63,121 nucleotides of DNA, taken from the NCBI GenBank assembly GCA_910588295.1, contig CAJUQO010000011.1, positions 1 through 63,121 on the forward strand, written 5' to 3'. The position numbers were made by a program, and so were the translations under genes. This document shows, piece by piece, positions 34,804-44,250 of the stretch. The notes beneath the pieces are model-generated. The model made no database searches, was not told the origin of the DNA, and worked only from the letters and a program-made list of their open reading frames with translations. Position 1 is the stretch's first letter. Every line of letters starts with the position of its first letter. This DNA is from an uncultured Lachnospiraceae bacterium. Its GTDB lineage: Bacteria; Bacillota; Clostridia; Lachnospirales; Lachnospiraceae.

Positions 34804-36195
34804 CTATCTCAGGATATCCTGCACATCGTCAAAGCCCGTATGAGTGGTGACAATGATCACAGAATCCCCCACCTTGATCTCATCGCTTCCGCCGGGGATC
34901 AGCACCCGCCCCGCCCGGTTGATACAGGCCACCAGCAGGTGGCTCTTAAGACGCAGCCGGCTTAAGGGAATATTCGTCACTCCCGTACCCTCTCCCACCA
35001 CAAACTCAATGGCCTCTACCCTGTTATCAAACAGATGAACCATGGTCTCAATATTACTGTTCTTCGACGCGTTTTTCGCGCGGACAAACGCGATCAGCGC
35101 CTCGGTGGTGATATATTTGGGGTATACCACACTGCCCAGACCCAGATGGCGTACCACTTTATTGAACATAGTCCGATTGATCTTGGTAACCACCTTCGCG
35201 TCCGACACATCGCTGGCATGAAGCGTCAGCAGGATATTTTCCTCATCGATACCGGTCAGGGCCACAAAGGATTCCACCTCCTCGATCCCCGCTTCCTTGA
35301 GCACATCCGCATCCGTGCCGTCTCCGTTGATCACCACCGCCCTGGGCAGCAGGGCGCAGAGTTCCTCGCTGCGCGTCTTGTCCTGCTCGATAATTTTTAC
35401 CGCGATCCCCACTCGGAGGAGCTGCTTGGCCAGATAATAGGCCGACCGGCCGCCGCCTATAATCATGACATCCTTGACCTGATGGGTCTGAAATCCAATT
35501 TTCTTCAAAAACGATTTGGCATCCCTGGCCGGGGATACAAAAGTTACCACATCCCCCTCCGCCAGCTCAAAGGAACCGTCGGGAATAAACACGTCGCTGC
35601 CCCGCTCCACCGCACAGATCAGCACAGCTCCGGACAGCTCCTGGCTGAGCTCCACGATCTTTTTCCCGTGGAGCATATTTCCCTTCGGCACCTTGATACG
35701 CACCATCTCCGCCTGCCCCCGGGCAAAGGAGCTGACGCCGATGGATGTGGGGAGATACAGGATACGGGCGATCTCCCGGGCCGCCTCCAGCTCGGGATTG
35801 ATGATCATGGCCAGCTCCAGCTTCGCTTTTAGATAAGCCGCCTCCTCGCTGTAATCCGGTGTCCGCACCCGGGCGATGACGTCGCACTGTCCCGCCTGCT
35901 TGGCCACCACGCAGCACAGCAGGTTCAGCTCGTCGGAGCCCGTCACGGCGATCAGTATATCCGCCTCTTCGATCCCCGCCTCCATCAGTGTATTGAAGCT
36001 GGCGCCGTTTCCTGTGATCCCATATATATCGTGGCGGTTGGTCAGGCCTTCCACCTTATCCCCGTCTTTATCCACCACAGTGATATCGTGATCCTCCTGC
36101 ACCAGCCGCTCCACCAGCGTGACGCCCACCTTGCCGCAGCCGACAATGATGATATGGAGTCCCTTTACCTTCTTTTTCCTCACTCGTTCAAACAT
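34804..36195 (-). CDS. trkA: Trk potassium uptake system peripheral subunit TrkA
   Basis: The 463-residue protein contains two RCK repeats, each with a Rossmann TrkA_N part (IIIVGCGKVGVTLVERL at residue 14; VMIIGGGRSAYYLAKQLL near 228) followed by a TrkA_C part. It binds nucleotides and gates TrkH. The start has GAGGG seven bases upstream. The 199 bases between this gene and tetR hold a fair promoter at 36266-36294. Confidence 0.95.
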   Translation of the reverse strand: MFERVRKKKVKGLHIIIVGCGKVGVTLVERLVQEDHDITVVDKDGDKVEGLTNRHDIYGITGNGASFNTLMEAGIEEADILIAVTGSDELNLLCCVVAKQAGQCDVIARVRTPDYSEEAAYLKAKLELAMIINPELEAAREIARILYLPTSIGVSSFARGQAEMVRIKVPKGNMLHGKKIVELSQELSGAVLICAVERGSDVFIPDGSFELAEGDVVTFVSPARDAKSFLKKIGFQTHQVKDVMIIGGGRSAYYLAKQLLRVGIAVKIIEQDKTRSEELCALLPRAVVINGDGTDADVLKEAGIEEVESFVALTGIDEENILLTLHASDVSDAKVVTKINRTMFNKVVRHLGLGSVVYPKYITTEALIAFVRAKNASKNSNIETMVHLFDNRVEAIEFVVGEGTGVTNIPLSRLRLKSHLLVACINRAGRVLIPGGSDEIKVGDSVIIVTTHTGFDDVQDILR

Positions 36196-36265
36196 CGCTA
36201 GTCCCTCTTGTCACTCGGCTATGCCGGTTTATCCTATATGCCAACGTATGCACAAGGCCGCATTT

Positions 36266-36294
36266 ATTTTACCCGATTCACTGCCACAGCACAA
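36266..36294 (-). promoter_or_regulatory. Candidate promoter of trkA-trkH
   Basis: On the minus strand TTGTGC, a 17-base spacer and TAAAAT lie about 71 bases upstream of the trkA start. The -35 is weak. Confidence 0.5.
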
Positions 36295-36394
36295 CACATG
36301 CATCAACAAAACCCGACAAATATTTCCGCTATTTTTGTGCAGACTGTTGATTTTTCACCCATCTGGCAGTTCAATCCCGGCCCTGGCCTGCCCT

Positions 36395-36997
36395 TTAATC
36401 CTCCCGGTAATGCCGCAGGATGCTCTTTACCGTCTCATACAGATGGGGCTTTAACTCCTCCAGGGACACCGGCTGTTCATAGAGGATCGCATTAAAGCTG
36501 GTGCCGCTCAGGAGTTCCAGGATCAGGTACATCATAAGCTCCGGATCCCGGTAGGTGTGCTCGGCTTTTGAGAGCATAGATTCAAAAGTCGTATAAATGG
36601 CCGGCGTATCCCGTCCCGGGGCAACGACCAGGAAATTTTTAAAAGACCCCCAGCTCAGGTGTTTGGCCAGCAGCATGACCAGACTGTGGTTTGCCGCCAG
36701 TTGGTTCAGGATATGATCCGCTATAAACAGCACCTGATCTTCAAAATCCATCTCTTCATCCCGGATCATGAGCTCCGTGTAGGCCATCTGGAATACCTGA
36801 TTGGCCTTGCTGGCGATCAGATGGTTGCGGATATCATATTTATCCCGGAAATACAGATAGAAGGTGCCTTTTGCCACGCCCGCCTGCTTGACAATATCCG
36901 AAATGGAGGTTTTGGTGAAACCGTTATTGATAAAGAGGGAGAACGCGGAGTCCAGCAGGGAATCCCGCTTCTGCCGTTTATTGTGCTCAACTTTTCC
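36395..36997 (-). CDS. TetR/AcrR-family repressor
   Basis: The N-terminal DNA-binding domain reads KRDSLLDSAFSLFINNGFTKTSISDIVKQAGVAKGTFYLYFRDKYDIRN, a canonical TetR helix-turn-helix. The remainder (~150 residues) is a variable ligand domain. I place the start at 36997 behind AAGGAG (200 aa), although an ATG at 37030 is in frame. It is divergent from the MMPL exporter, and two matching palindromes flank its target promoter, so it very likely represses the exporter and perhaps itself. Confidence 0.92.
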   Translation of the reverse strand, partial: GKVEHNKRQKRDSLLDSAFSLFINNGFTKTSISDIVKQAGVAKGTFYLYFRDKYDIRNHLIASKANQVFQMAYTELMIRDEEMDFEDQVLFIADHILNQLAANHSLVMLLAKHLSWGSFKNFLVVAPGRDTPAIYTTFESMLSKAEHTYRDPELMMYLILELLSGTSFNAILYEQPVSLEELKPHLYETVKSILRHYRED

Positions 36998-37059
36998 CAT
37001 TTCTCTCACGCTCCTTTTTTGTGTGGACATTTCTTATCATGTCGATGGATATGCTGTCT

Positions 37060-37089
37060 ATTATAGGGACGTCTTTTCGCAAAAGTCAA
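37060..37089 (-). promoter_or_regulatory. Promoter of the tetR gene
   Basis: TTGACT, an 18-base spacer and a perfect TATAAT lie on the minus strand upstream of tetR. Confidence 0.75.
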
Positions 37090-37169
37090 ATAAAACACTG
37101 CCATTTTCACAAAAACGGCAGATTTCCCAACCCCTGCCGATATCCTTTCCTTATATGCCGCAAATTATT

Positions 37170-37188
37170 AAATGACTTTTAGTCATTT
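37170..37188. promoter_or_regulatory. TetR operator candidate O1
   Basis: AAATGACT-TTT-AGTCATTT is a perfect 8-3-8 inverted repeat. It shares the TGAC-N5-GTCA core with the second site at 37239-37251. Confidence 0.75.
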
Positions 37189-37203
37189 TTTATATATTGT
37201 TTA

Positions 37204-37232
37204 TTGACCTGTGGGATATTCTGTAGTATAAC
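37204..37232 (+). promoter_or_regulatory. Promoter of the MMPL exporter operon
   Basis: TTGACC, a 17-base spacer and TATAAC lie just upstream of the second operator, so bound repressor would block initiation. Confidence 0.85.
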
Positions 37233-37238
37233 AATAAC

Positions 37239-37251
37239 TGACCAATGGTCA
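37239..37251. promoter_or_regulatory. TetR operator candidate O2
   Basis: TGACCA-A-TGGTCA is a perfect inverted repeat sitting at the predicted transcription start. It matches O1 in the outer TGAC and GTCA bases. Confidence 0.75.
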
Positions 37252-37289
37252 TTCATTTGAAAATACATGTAAGGAAAGGGGAATGCGAT

Positions 37290-39371
37290 ATGGAAAATCT
37301 GGGAAGAAAAATTGTGAAGCTGCGTATCCCGATTTTCATCATCAGCCTGCTGCTTTTGGTCCCGGCAGCCATCGGGTACATAAACACGCGGGTAAACTAC
37401 GACATTTTATACTATCTGCCCGGGGAGATCGAGACGATGAAGGGGCAGGACATACTGGTGGATGAGTTCGGCACCGGCGCCTACTCCATGTTCATCTGCC
37501 AGGGTATGGACAATAAAGAGGTTGCTAAACTGAAAGAGCAGATCGAGGACGTACCGTACGTTTCCAAAGTAGTCTGGTACGACAGCTTCGCCGACCTGCG
37601 TATCCCCATGGATATCCTGCCGGAAAAAATACGGAATGCCTTTAATACCGAAGACTCCACGATGATGTTTATCATCTTCGAGACCACCACATCGGCGGAT
37701 GAAACCATGGAGGCCATCGGAAACATCCGGAACCTGGCCGGAAAACAGTGCTTCTTAAGCGGCATGTCGGCGGTGGTCACAGACACAAAAAATCTGGCCG
37801 AGGAGGAGGTCGTCATTTACGTGGTGATCGCAGTACTGCTCCTGACCGTGGTGCTGATGGTTGCCATGGAATCCTGGCTGATTCCATTTTTATTCCTGGG
37901 CGGCATCGGGGTAGCCATCATATACAACCTGGGAACCAATATCATCACCGGGGAAATTTCCTATATTACCCAGGCTCTCTGTGCGGTATTGCAGCTGGGC
38001 GTCACGATGGACTACTCCATCTTTCTCTGGCACAGTTATCAGGAACAATTGCAGGAATGGGGGGATGACCACAAGAAAGCTATGGCCCTGGCCATCGCCG
38101 CCACCCTCAAATCCGTAGTGGGCAGTTCCATCACCACCATCGCCGGTTTCTTTGCCCTCTGCTTCATGAGCTTTACCCTGGGCCTTGACCTGGGCGTGGT
38201 CATGATGAAAGGCGTGGTATTCGGCGTGATCTGTTGCGTCACGGTACTGCCCTCCACGATTCTGATCTTCGATAAAGCCCTGGCAAAGACAAAGCACCGG
38301 GCGCTGATTCCGGAACTCCCGAAGGTATCCGAATTTATCGTTGACCACCACACGCTGTTTGCCATAATATTTGTTGTCTTATTCATACCTTTCGCCTGGT
38401 TCCAGGCCCACACGGATGTGTATTATAACCTGGACTCCACGCTGCCGAAGGAGCTTCCCAGCATCCAGGCCAATACTCTACTTCAGGAGGATTACGAGAT
38501 GGGCGCGGCCCACATGATCCTGCTGAACCGGAACATGGATGAGAAAGAGAAATACAACATGATCGACGAGATGGAGCAGGTGGACGGCGTCAAGCAGGTG
38601 CTGGGCCTGGAGAGCATCATCGGCCCCACCTTTCCCCAGAGCATGATCCCCGAAGACGTGCAGGATGTCCTGGAGAGCGACAACTACGAGCTGATGCTGA
38701 TCATGAACGAATATGCCGTAGCTTCCGATGAAGTAAACGGGCAGTTAGTCGAGCTTAACTCAATCTTGAAATCCCACGATCCAAATGGTATGCTGGTAGG
38801 AGAAGCCCCCTGTACCAAGGATCTGATCGAGATCACCGACCACGATTTCAGCGTGGTCAGCGCCGTATCGATCCTGGCCGTATTTGCGATCATCCTGATT
38901 GTATTCGGCTCCATATCCCTTCCGGTGGTACTGGTACTGGTCATCGAGGGAGCTATCTTCATCAACATGGGTATCCCCTATCTGACGGGAGGGGTGCTGC
39001 CCTTCATCGCCTCCATTGTCATCGGCACGATCCAGCTTGGCTCCACTGTAGACTACGCCATCCTGATGACCAGCCGTTACGAAAAGGAGCGGGGCGCGGG
39101 AAACAGCAGGCGGGATTCCATACTGACAGCCCACCGGGCCAGCATGCGCTCCGTCATAATCTCTGCCTGCGGCTTTTTCGCGGCGACCTTCGGCGTGGCC
39201 ATGTACTCCCAGATCGACATGATCAGCTCCCTGTGCCTGCTGATGGCCAGGGGCGCCCTGATCAGTATGTGCGCGGTACTGCTGTTCCTTCCGGCCATGT
39301 ACTGGCTGTTTGACGGTATCATTTGTAAAACGAGTAAAAATTTTAAAATAAAGAAAGCAGGAGGAAAATAA
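37290..39371 (+). CDS. MMPL/RND-superfamily membrane exporter
   Basis: The 693-residue protein has two halves. Each has one N-terminal membrane helix, a large outside loop and a bundle of five helices. LGVTMDYSIFLWHSY in the first half and LGSTVDYAILMTSRY in the second carry the proton-relay Asp-Tyr pairs typical of MMPL transporters. The ATG at 37290 has AAAGGGG eight bases upstream. The in-frame ATG at 37245 lies inside the operator, next to the transcription start, so it is rejected. The next gene follows after two bases, and the pair is one operon. The substrate is unknown: lipids, cell-wall precursors or drugs. Confidence 0.9.
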   Translation: MENLGRKIVKLRIPIFIISLLLLVPAAIGYINTRVNYDILYYLPGEIETMKGQDILVDEFGTGAYSMFICQGMDNKEVAKLKEQIEDVPYVSKVVWYDSFADLRIPMDILPEKIRNAFNTEDSTMMFIIFETTTSADETMEAIGNIRNLAGKQCFLSGMSAVVTDTKNLAEEEVVIYVVIAVLLLTVVLMVAMESWLIPFLFLGGIGVAIIYNLGTNIITGEISYITQALCAVLQLGVTMDYSIFLWHSYQEQLQEWGDDHKKAMALAIAATLKSVVGSSITTIAGFFALCFMSFTLGLDLGVVMMKGVVFGVICCVTVLPSTILIFDKALAKTKHRALIPELPKVSEFIVDHHTLFAIIFVVLFIPFAWFQAHTDVYYNLDSTLPKELPSIQANTLLQEDYEMGAAHMILLNRNMDEKEKYNMIDEMEQVDGVKQVLGLESIIGPTFPQSMIPEDVQDVLESDNYELMLIMNEYAVASDEVNGQLVELNSILKSHDPNGMLVGEAPCTKDLIEITDHDFSVVSAVSILAVFAIILIVFGSISLPVVLVLVIEGAIFINMGIPYLTGGVLPFIASIVIGTIQLGSTVDYAILMTSRYEKERGAGNSRRDSILTAHRASMRSVIISACGFFAATFGVAMYSQIDMISSLCLLMARGALISMCAVLLFLPAMYWLFDGIICKTSKNFKIKKAGGK

Positions 39372-39373
39372 TC

Positions 39374-42037
39374 ATGAAAAGAAAATATGTGCAGGCCATG
39401 AGGGCCGCTATGGCCCTTACCCTTTCCGTATCCCTTCCGGCGACAACGGTGCTGGCCGCCGCCGCGGAAAAGGAACAGACCGTCTACGTAACTGCCGACG
39501 AAAACGGCTCCACAGAAAAGGTTATCGTCAGCAGCTGGCTGAAAAACGGTTCCAAAGACTCCTCGCTGACCGATAACAGCGACCTGCAGAATATCGAGAA
39601 CGTAAAAGGCGACGAAAGCTTTTCCAAAAACAGCGACGGCTCCATCACCTGGGCCGCCGGAGGCAATGATATCTATTACCAGGGCGAGACAAACGCCTCT
39701 CTGCCGGTTTCCGTAAAAATTACCTACTATCTGGACGGTAAACAGATCCAGCCGGATGCCCTGGCAGGAAAAAGCGGAAAAGTAAAGATCCGCATCGACT
39801 ACCAGAACCATTCCCAACAGAAAGTCAAAGTGGGGGACACCGAGGAGATCATCGCCACGCCCTTTATGATGGCCACAGGTATGATCCTGCCGGGAGATAA
39901 ATTCTCCAACGTGGAAGTCAAAAACGGTAAAGTGGTCTCCGACGGCAAAAATGACATTGTCATGGGCATCGGCTTTCCGGGGCTGGCCGACAGCCTTCAG
40001 CTGGATGACATTGATGACCTGAAAGATAAAGAAATCCCCGACTACGTGGAGATCACCGCCGATGTGGAAGATTTCTCCCTGGCATTGACCGCCACCGTGG
40101 CCACCACCGGGACACTGAACGACCTGGGCCTGGATGAGATCGGCAGCATGGATGATCTCAAGGAGAGTATCGACGAGCTGACCGACGCCTCCACCAAGCT
40201 GGTGGACGGCAGCGATGAACTGAGGGAGGGCCTGGAGACCCTGGATTCCTCCGCGGCCACATTCAAAGACGGTTTAGACAGCGCCGATGCGGGCGCCGGA
40301 AAGCTGAAAGACGGCATCGATACCATGAACAGCAAAAAGGGCGACCTCCTGGACGGTGTTAGCCAGTTGGTGGACGGGATGAAAACCCTGAAAAAAGGCG
40401 CCGGCGACCTCCAGTCCGGTGTCAAGAGCTACACCGACGGCACTACACAGCTCCAAAAAGGCATCAATCAAGTAGATTCCGGCGCAGGCAGCCTGAAAAA
40501 CGGTATTGATACTCTAAATAACAAAAAAGGCGAACTGACCAAAGGCATCAAAGACCTGGCAGACGGAGGCAAAAAACTCCAGACCGGGGCTTCTTCCCTG
40601 CAGTCCGGCGTAAAAAGCTACACGGACGGCGCCGCGGTACTCCAACAGAGCATTACGGCCCTGAATGACAAGCTGAGCCAATCGCTGGGGCAGGCCGCAG
40701 GCCTTCCGGATGCCGTAAAGGCACTGACCACAGGGGCCGAGACCCTGATCAGCGGGGCTGACGACCTGAAAAGCGGGGCAGAAAAAGCTTCCCAGGCCGC
40801 AGGCAGCCTGGGAAGCACTGTGGGTAGTTTCTCGACAGTATTAGATACGGCCACCGGCGCCTTAAGCGATGCAATCAACGCCATCAACACCTCTGCTTCA
40901 TCAGATAATACCAAAGCCATCAATAACGCTGCCACCGAGCAGGCCAAGAGCGCCGTTAAAAAAGAGAACCAGGCTGTCAACAATGCCGCTAACAAGCAAC
41001 AGAAATCCAATGTTAAAGCGGCTCTGAAGGCTGCAGGCATTTCAGACGAAGATGCTCAAAAGGTACTGAATAACCTGGGGAAGATAGATGTGAACGTCCA
41101 GACCGATGCTTCCGTGGATGTATCTTCTAAGGCCAAGAGCAACGCCCCCGATACAGCAGCTTTGGATCAGGCAAAAGCAACGTTAACAGCGGTTAAAAGT
41201 GAACTGGGCAAAAGCCAGTCTGAAATAAATACTATCAGCAGCAACATCCTGAAGCTGAAAGACGGAGCAGACCAGGCTGCCAAAGGTGCAGGAAGCCTGA
41301 AAACCAATCTTTCCGGCCTGGGAAAAGCCGCCGCGCCCCTGAGCGATTTCTCCGGCATCGCCGCCGAGCTCCAGAACGCCGTAGGACAGTTGAAAGCCGG
41401 AAGCGACAAGCTCTGCGGGAACAGCGCCGCCCTGAACGCCGGGACAAAAGCCGTTGTTGACGGCGCGGCCAGCCTGAACGCCGGCCTTACCACCCTGTCC
41501 AAGGGCGCGGGCGCCTTAAGTGATGGTATCGGCCAGCTGGCTGACGGCGCAAAGGCCCTCAAGAGCGGCACCGCCAAGCTGAAATCCGGGGCCAAAGAAC
41601 TGGTGTCCAACAATAAAGCCCTGACAAATGGCACCAAACAGCTGGCCGACGGCTCCAAAACACTTCTGGAAGGAGGCAGCACGTTGAAATCCGGCGCAGA
41701 CACCCTGGGCGACGGTATCGGCAAACTGGCCGACGGCGCGGGCTCTCTTAAAGGCGGCACCGCCAAGCTGGCCGACGGCGGAGAGGATCTGAAGGAAGGC
41801 ACAGGCAAGCTTCTGGATGGCTCCACCGAGCTGGCCGACGGTATGAAGGAATTTGACGAGGACGGCATCCAGGAACTGGCCACTCTGGTCAACGTGGATC
41901 TGCAGGATCTCCTCGACCGCTTCGAAGCAGTCACTGACGCCGATAAAGCTTACACTGCCTTCGACGGCGCGAACCCCGACGGCTCCGGCAGCGTGAAATT
42001 CATCATCGAGACCGCTGCTATTGAAACGGAAGACTAA
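39374..42037 (+). CDS. Exported XXXLXXG heptad-repeat protein, exporter partner
   Basis: The protein begins MKRKYVQAMRAAMALTLSVSLPATTVLAAAA, a classical signal peptide. From about residue 240 it is dominated by heptads of the form LxxGxxxL (for example LKDGIDTM, LVDGMKTLKKGAGDLQSGV), known as XXXLXXG repeats (TIGR03057) in YhgE/Pip-like proteins. A central helical Lys/Ala/Asn-rich stretch (about 510-620) divides the repeats. There is no C-terminal membrane helix or LPXTG sorting signal, unlike YhgE/Pip. It probably forms a long fibre-like helical structure outside the cell that works with the MMPL exporter encoded two bases upstream. Confidence 0.82.
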   Translation: MKRKYVQAMRAAMALTLSVSLPATTVLAAAAEKEQTVYVTADENGSTEKVIVSSWLKNGSKDSSLTDNSDLQNIENVKGDESFSKNSDGSITWAAGGNDIYYQGETNASLPVSVKITYYLDGKQIQPDALAGKSGKVKIRIDYQNHSQQKVKVGDTEEIIATPFMMATGMILPGDKFSNVEVKNGKVVSDGKNDIVMGIGFPGLADSLQLDDIDDLKDKEIPDYVEITADVEDFSLALTATVATTGTLNDLGLDEIGSMDDLKESIDELTDASTKLVDGSDELREGLETLDSSAATFKDGLDSADAGAGKLKDGIDTMNSKKGDLLDGVSQLVDGMKTLKKGAGDLQSGVKSYTDGTTQLQKGINQVDSGAGSLKNGIDTLNNKKGELTKGIKDLADGGKKLQTGASSLQSGVKSYTDGAAVLQQSITALNDKLSQSLGQAAGLPDAVKALTTGAETLISGADDLKSGAEKASQAAGSLGSTVGSFSTVLDTATGALSDAINAINTSASSDNTKAINNAATEQAKSAVKKENQAVNNAANKQQKSNVKAALKAAGISDEDAQKVLNNLGKIDVNVQTDASVDVSSKAKSNAPDTAALDQAKATLTAVKSELGKSQSEINTISSNILKLKDGADQAAKGAGSLKTNLSGLGKAAAPLSDFSGIAAELQNAVGQLKAGSDKLCGNSAALNAGTKAVVDGAASLNAGLTTLSKGAGALSDGIGQLADGAKALKSGTAKLKSGAKELVSNNKALTNGTKQLADGSKTLLEGGSTLKSGADTLGDGIGKLADGAGSLKGGTAKLADGGEDLKEGTGKLLDGSTELADGMKEFDEDGIQELATLVNVDLQDLLDRFEAVTDADKAYTAFDGANPDGSGSVKFIIETAAIETED

Positions 42038-42106
42038 CATTACTTGTTCACTCCGTTCACAGTAACCAGTAACCTACAAAAACACCAAAAATCTCCGGTA
42101 ACCCTA

Positions 42107-42135
42107 TTGACAAACCGCCCAAACAGGACTAGAAT
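42107..42135 (+). promoter_or_regulatory. Promoter of the riboswitch-controlled gene
   Basis: TTGACA, a 17-base spacer and TAGAAT give a near-consensus promoter. The start would be near 42142, exactly where the aptamer begins. Confidence 0.85.
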
Positions 42136-42142
42136 AAATTCC

Positions 42143-42235
42143 AACAAAAGGGAGTAGCAACGCCATAAGCGTTTCGAATCCGTCAGGACAGTGCCATGTG
42201 GCACTCGGAGAGAATTAAAATGCAAGACTTTTGTC
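42143..42235 (+). ncRNA. yybP-ykoY manganese riboswitch aptamer
   Basis: The RNA has the conserved 5' AAAAGGGAGTAGC and an AACGC/GCGTT helix. It then shows CCGTCA with a GTGCC/GGCAC hairpin closed by CGGAGA, and the 3' ATGCAAGACTTTTGT. Outer helix P1 pairs ACAAAAG (42144-42150) with CTTTTGT (42228-42234). This matches the yybP-ykoY family (RF00080), which senses Mn2+ and usually turns genes on. The 3' side of P1 is shared with the terminator that follows. Confidence 0.9.
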
Positions 42236-42266
42236 AAACGTCAGGTTCGGCAAAAGTCTTTTTTTA
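42224..42266 (+). terminator. Riboswitch expression-platform terminator
   Basis: AAGACTTTTG and CAAAAGTCTT form a perfect ten-pair stem, followed by a run of T. The left arm is also the 3' strand of aptamer helix P1, so ligand binding would prevent terminator formation. Confidence 0.88.
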
Positions 42267-42332
42267 TATCCTCTGCGGGGTATACTCTCCGGGAGCTCCC
42301 TAAAAACCGCGCCTGGCAGAAAGGAAAACATC

Positions 42333-44234
42333 ATGAAACAAGACAAAATCCACAAATTCCACAAAAAATCCAGACGAAGGGGCACACCTCCCACCCTGGC
42401 AAAGCTGAGGCTGCAATCCGCCCTCACGGGCGCTGTCGCGGCCGCCGTGATCCTGTTTATCAGCTTCTATTTTCTGCTGACGCCGCTGAATCTCCATGCG
42501 CCGACGCTCTGGATCACCGCCTTTCTGGCCACGCTGGTCTTTGCACTTTTTAACAATCTCACCTTCGCCCTAGGATGCCAGGGATATGAAAATGAGATGG
42601 CAAACGGAAAATCTTCCTGGCGGGAGCTGTCAGAGAAATATTCCTTGCTGTATTTCATTCCGCTGATCCTGCTCGCCTTCACGATTCTGGCTGCTTTCAG
42701 CGGGATATCCGCATTCCACGCCGGGGCCTACGCCTCGCTGCTGAAAGTGGAGGACGCGGTATTTGAGGATGATCTGTCCGAGACCCTGGGGACGGATTCC
42801 ATCGCCCTGATGGACACCATGTCGGCTCAGATGCTGGGCGACCGGGAGATCGGCTCCCTGTCCAACGTGGTCAGCCAGTACAATGTATCCGACGATTACA
42901 CCCAGATCGATTTTAACGGCTCACCGAAAAAAGTGGCCGCTCTGGATTACGCCGGCTTCTTCAAATGGAACAATAATAAAGGAGAGGGCGTACCCGGTTA
43001 TGTAACCGTCGATCCCGTGTCCATGGCCGCCGCCTACCAGGAGTGTACCTCCGGTATGGTCTATGTGCCCTCGGCCTATTTTGGCCAGGATGCCGCGCGC
43101 CATATCCGTATGCATTATCCGACGGTTATGTTCGGCAATCTGCACTTTGAGATCGACGAGGAGGGGCATCCCTACTATGTAGCCTCGGTCTACGACAAGA
43201 CGATCTCCCTGTTCGGCGGAAAAACCGTCAAAGGGGCTATCATCCTTGAGCCGTCAACCGGCGAGCTGACCCGTTACGACTTGGCGGATGTCCCGGTATG
43301 GGTGGACGTGGTTTACGACGGCGACCTGATCTGCGAGCAGTATAACTGGTACGGAACCCTGCAGAATGGTTTTGTCAACAGCGTGTTCGGCAAGAAGGGC
43401 TGCAAACAGGTCACGACGTATTACTCCGACGACGAAGATGAATCGGATGATGTAGCGCCCACCTCCGACTATGGCTTTGTTGCCAAGGACAGTGACATCT
43501 GGATCTACACCGGCATCACCTCTGTCAACGGCGACAGCTCCAACATCGGCTTCCTGCTGGCCAACGAGCGCACCGGAGAAACCCATTACTATGAAATCGC
43601 GGGCGCCGACGAAAAATCTGCCATGGCCGCCGCCGAGGGCGAAGTACAGGAGAAAGGCTACCAGGCCAGTTTCCCCTCTCTGATCAACGTAGACGGAAAT
43701 CCTACCTATATCATGGTGCTGAAAGACGCCAGCGGCCTGGTAAAACTCTACGCCGCCGTCAACGTGGAACAGTACAACCTGGTCACCACCGCCGCTACTC
43801 AGGCGGAATGTATGAACCGCTACCGCAGCCTGCTGGGACTGGGGAACGCCGCAGAGGAAAGTACCCCGCCCGCTGACGGGGAGAATGCCCCCAGGGAGCC
43901 CCTCACGGCCACCGACGAAGCTGTCATACGGATACAGGATATCCGCTATATTACCATCGACGGCAATACCTATATCTACCTGATTGACGACAAAGACGGA
44001 CTCTACCGGGCAAAGGCTTCCGAGCATGAAGAAATGCTGCTTCTGCAGGCCGGGGATACCGCGGCCATCACCTATACCGGAAAGGAGATTGTCACCTGCA
44101 CGAAGAAAACTTCCGGCGGAATAAATACAGACGATGCACTCGCACCGGACGGCAGCACGGTTTCTTCCTCTGATGGGGAAAATACCGGCGATATACAGAA
44201 AAAGCTGCCGGCAGTCACACGTAAAACTTCATAA
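42333..44234 (+). CDS. Uncharacterised membrane protein controlled by a Mn2+ riboswitch
   Basis: The 634-residue product has a basic N-terminus (KQDKIHKFHKKSRRR) and two hydrophobic segments near residues 30-50 and 58-75. A third follows at ~105-130, with a large domain after it and no further membrane helix. The soluble part has repeated beta-rich stretches (GVPGYVTVDPVSMAAAY, GAIILEPSTGELTRYDLADVPVWVDVVY, DGNPTYIMVLKDASGLVKLYAAVN) and an acidic patch DDEDESDD. The start has AAAGGA seven bases upstream. I do not recognise the family. The riboswitch implies a role in manganese export, tolerance or Mn-dependent envelope function. It differs from known yybP-ykoY-controlled exporters. Confidence 0.85.
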   Translation: MKQDKIHKFHKKSRRRGTPPTLAKLRLQSALTGAVAAAVILFISFYFLLTPLNLHAPTLWITAFLATLVFALFNNLTFALGCQGYENEMANGKSSWRELSEKYSLLYFIPLILLAFTILAAFSGISAFHAGAYASLLKVEDAVFEDDLSETLGTDSIALMDTMSAQMLGDREIGSLSNVVSQYNVSDDYTQIDFNGSPKKVAALDYAGFFKWNNNKGEGVPGYVTVDPVSMAAAYQECTSGMVYVPSAYFGQDAARHIRMHYPTVMFGNLHFEIDEEGHPYYVASVYDKTISLFGGKTVKGAIILEPSTGELTRYDLADVPVWVDVVYDGDLICEQYNWYGTLQNGFVNSVFGKKGCKQVTTYYSDDEDESDDVAPTSDYGFVAKDSDIWIYTGITSVNGDSSNIGFLLANERTGETHYYEIAGADEKSAMAAAEGEVQEKGYQASFPSLINVDGNPTYIMVLKDASGLVKLYAAVNVEQYNLVTTAATQAECMNRYRSLLGLGNAAEESTPPADGENAPREPLTATDEAVIRIQDIRYITIDGNTYIYLIDDKDGLYRAKASEHEEMLLLQAGDTAAITYTGKEIVTCTKKTSGGINTDDALAPDGSTVSSSDGENTGDIQKKLPAVTRKTS

Positions 44235-44250
44235 ATAAATATAACAGGAA

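Noticed and set aside
37245..37289. Upstream start for the MMPL exporter
   Set aside because: It falls inside the operator and next to the predicted transcription start, and it lacks a ribosome site. The ATG at 37290 has one.
41167..42040. Several minus-strand open frames
   Set aside because: They are mirror frames of the highly repetitive XXXLXXG gene and are low-complexity.
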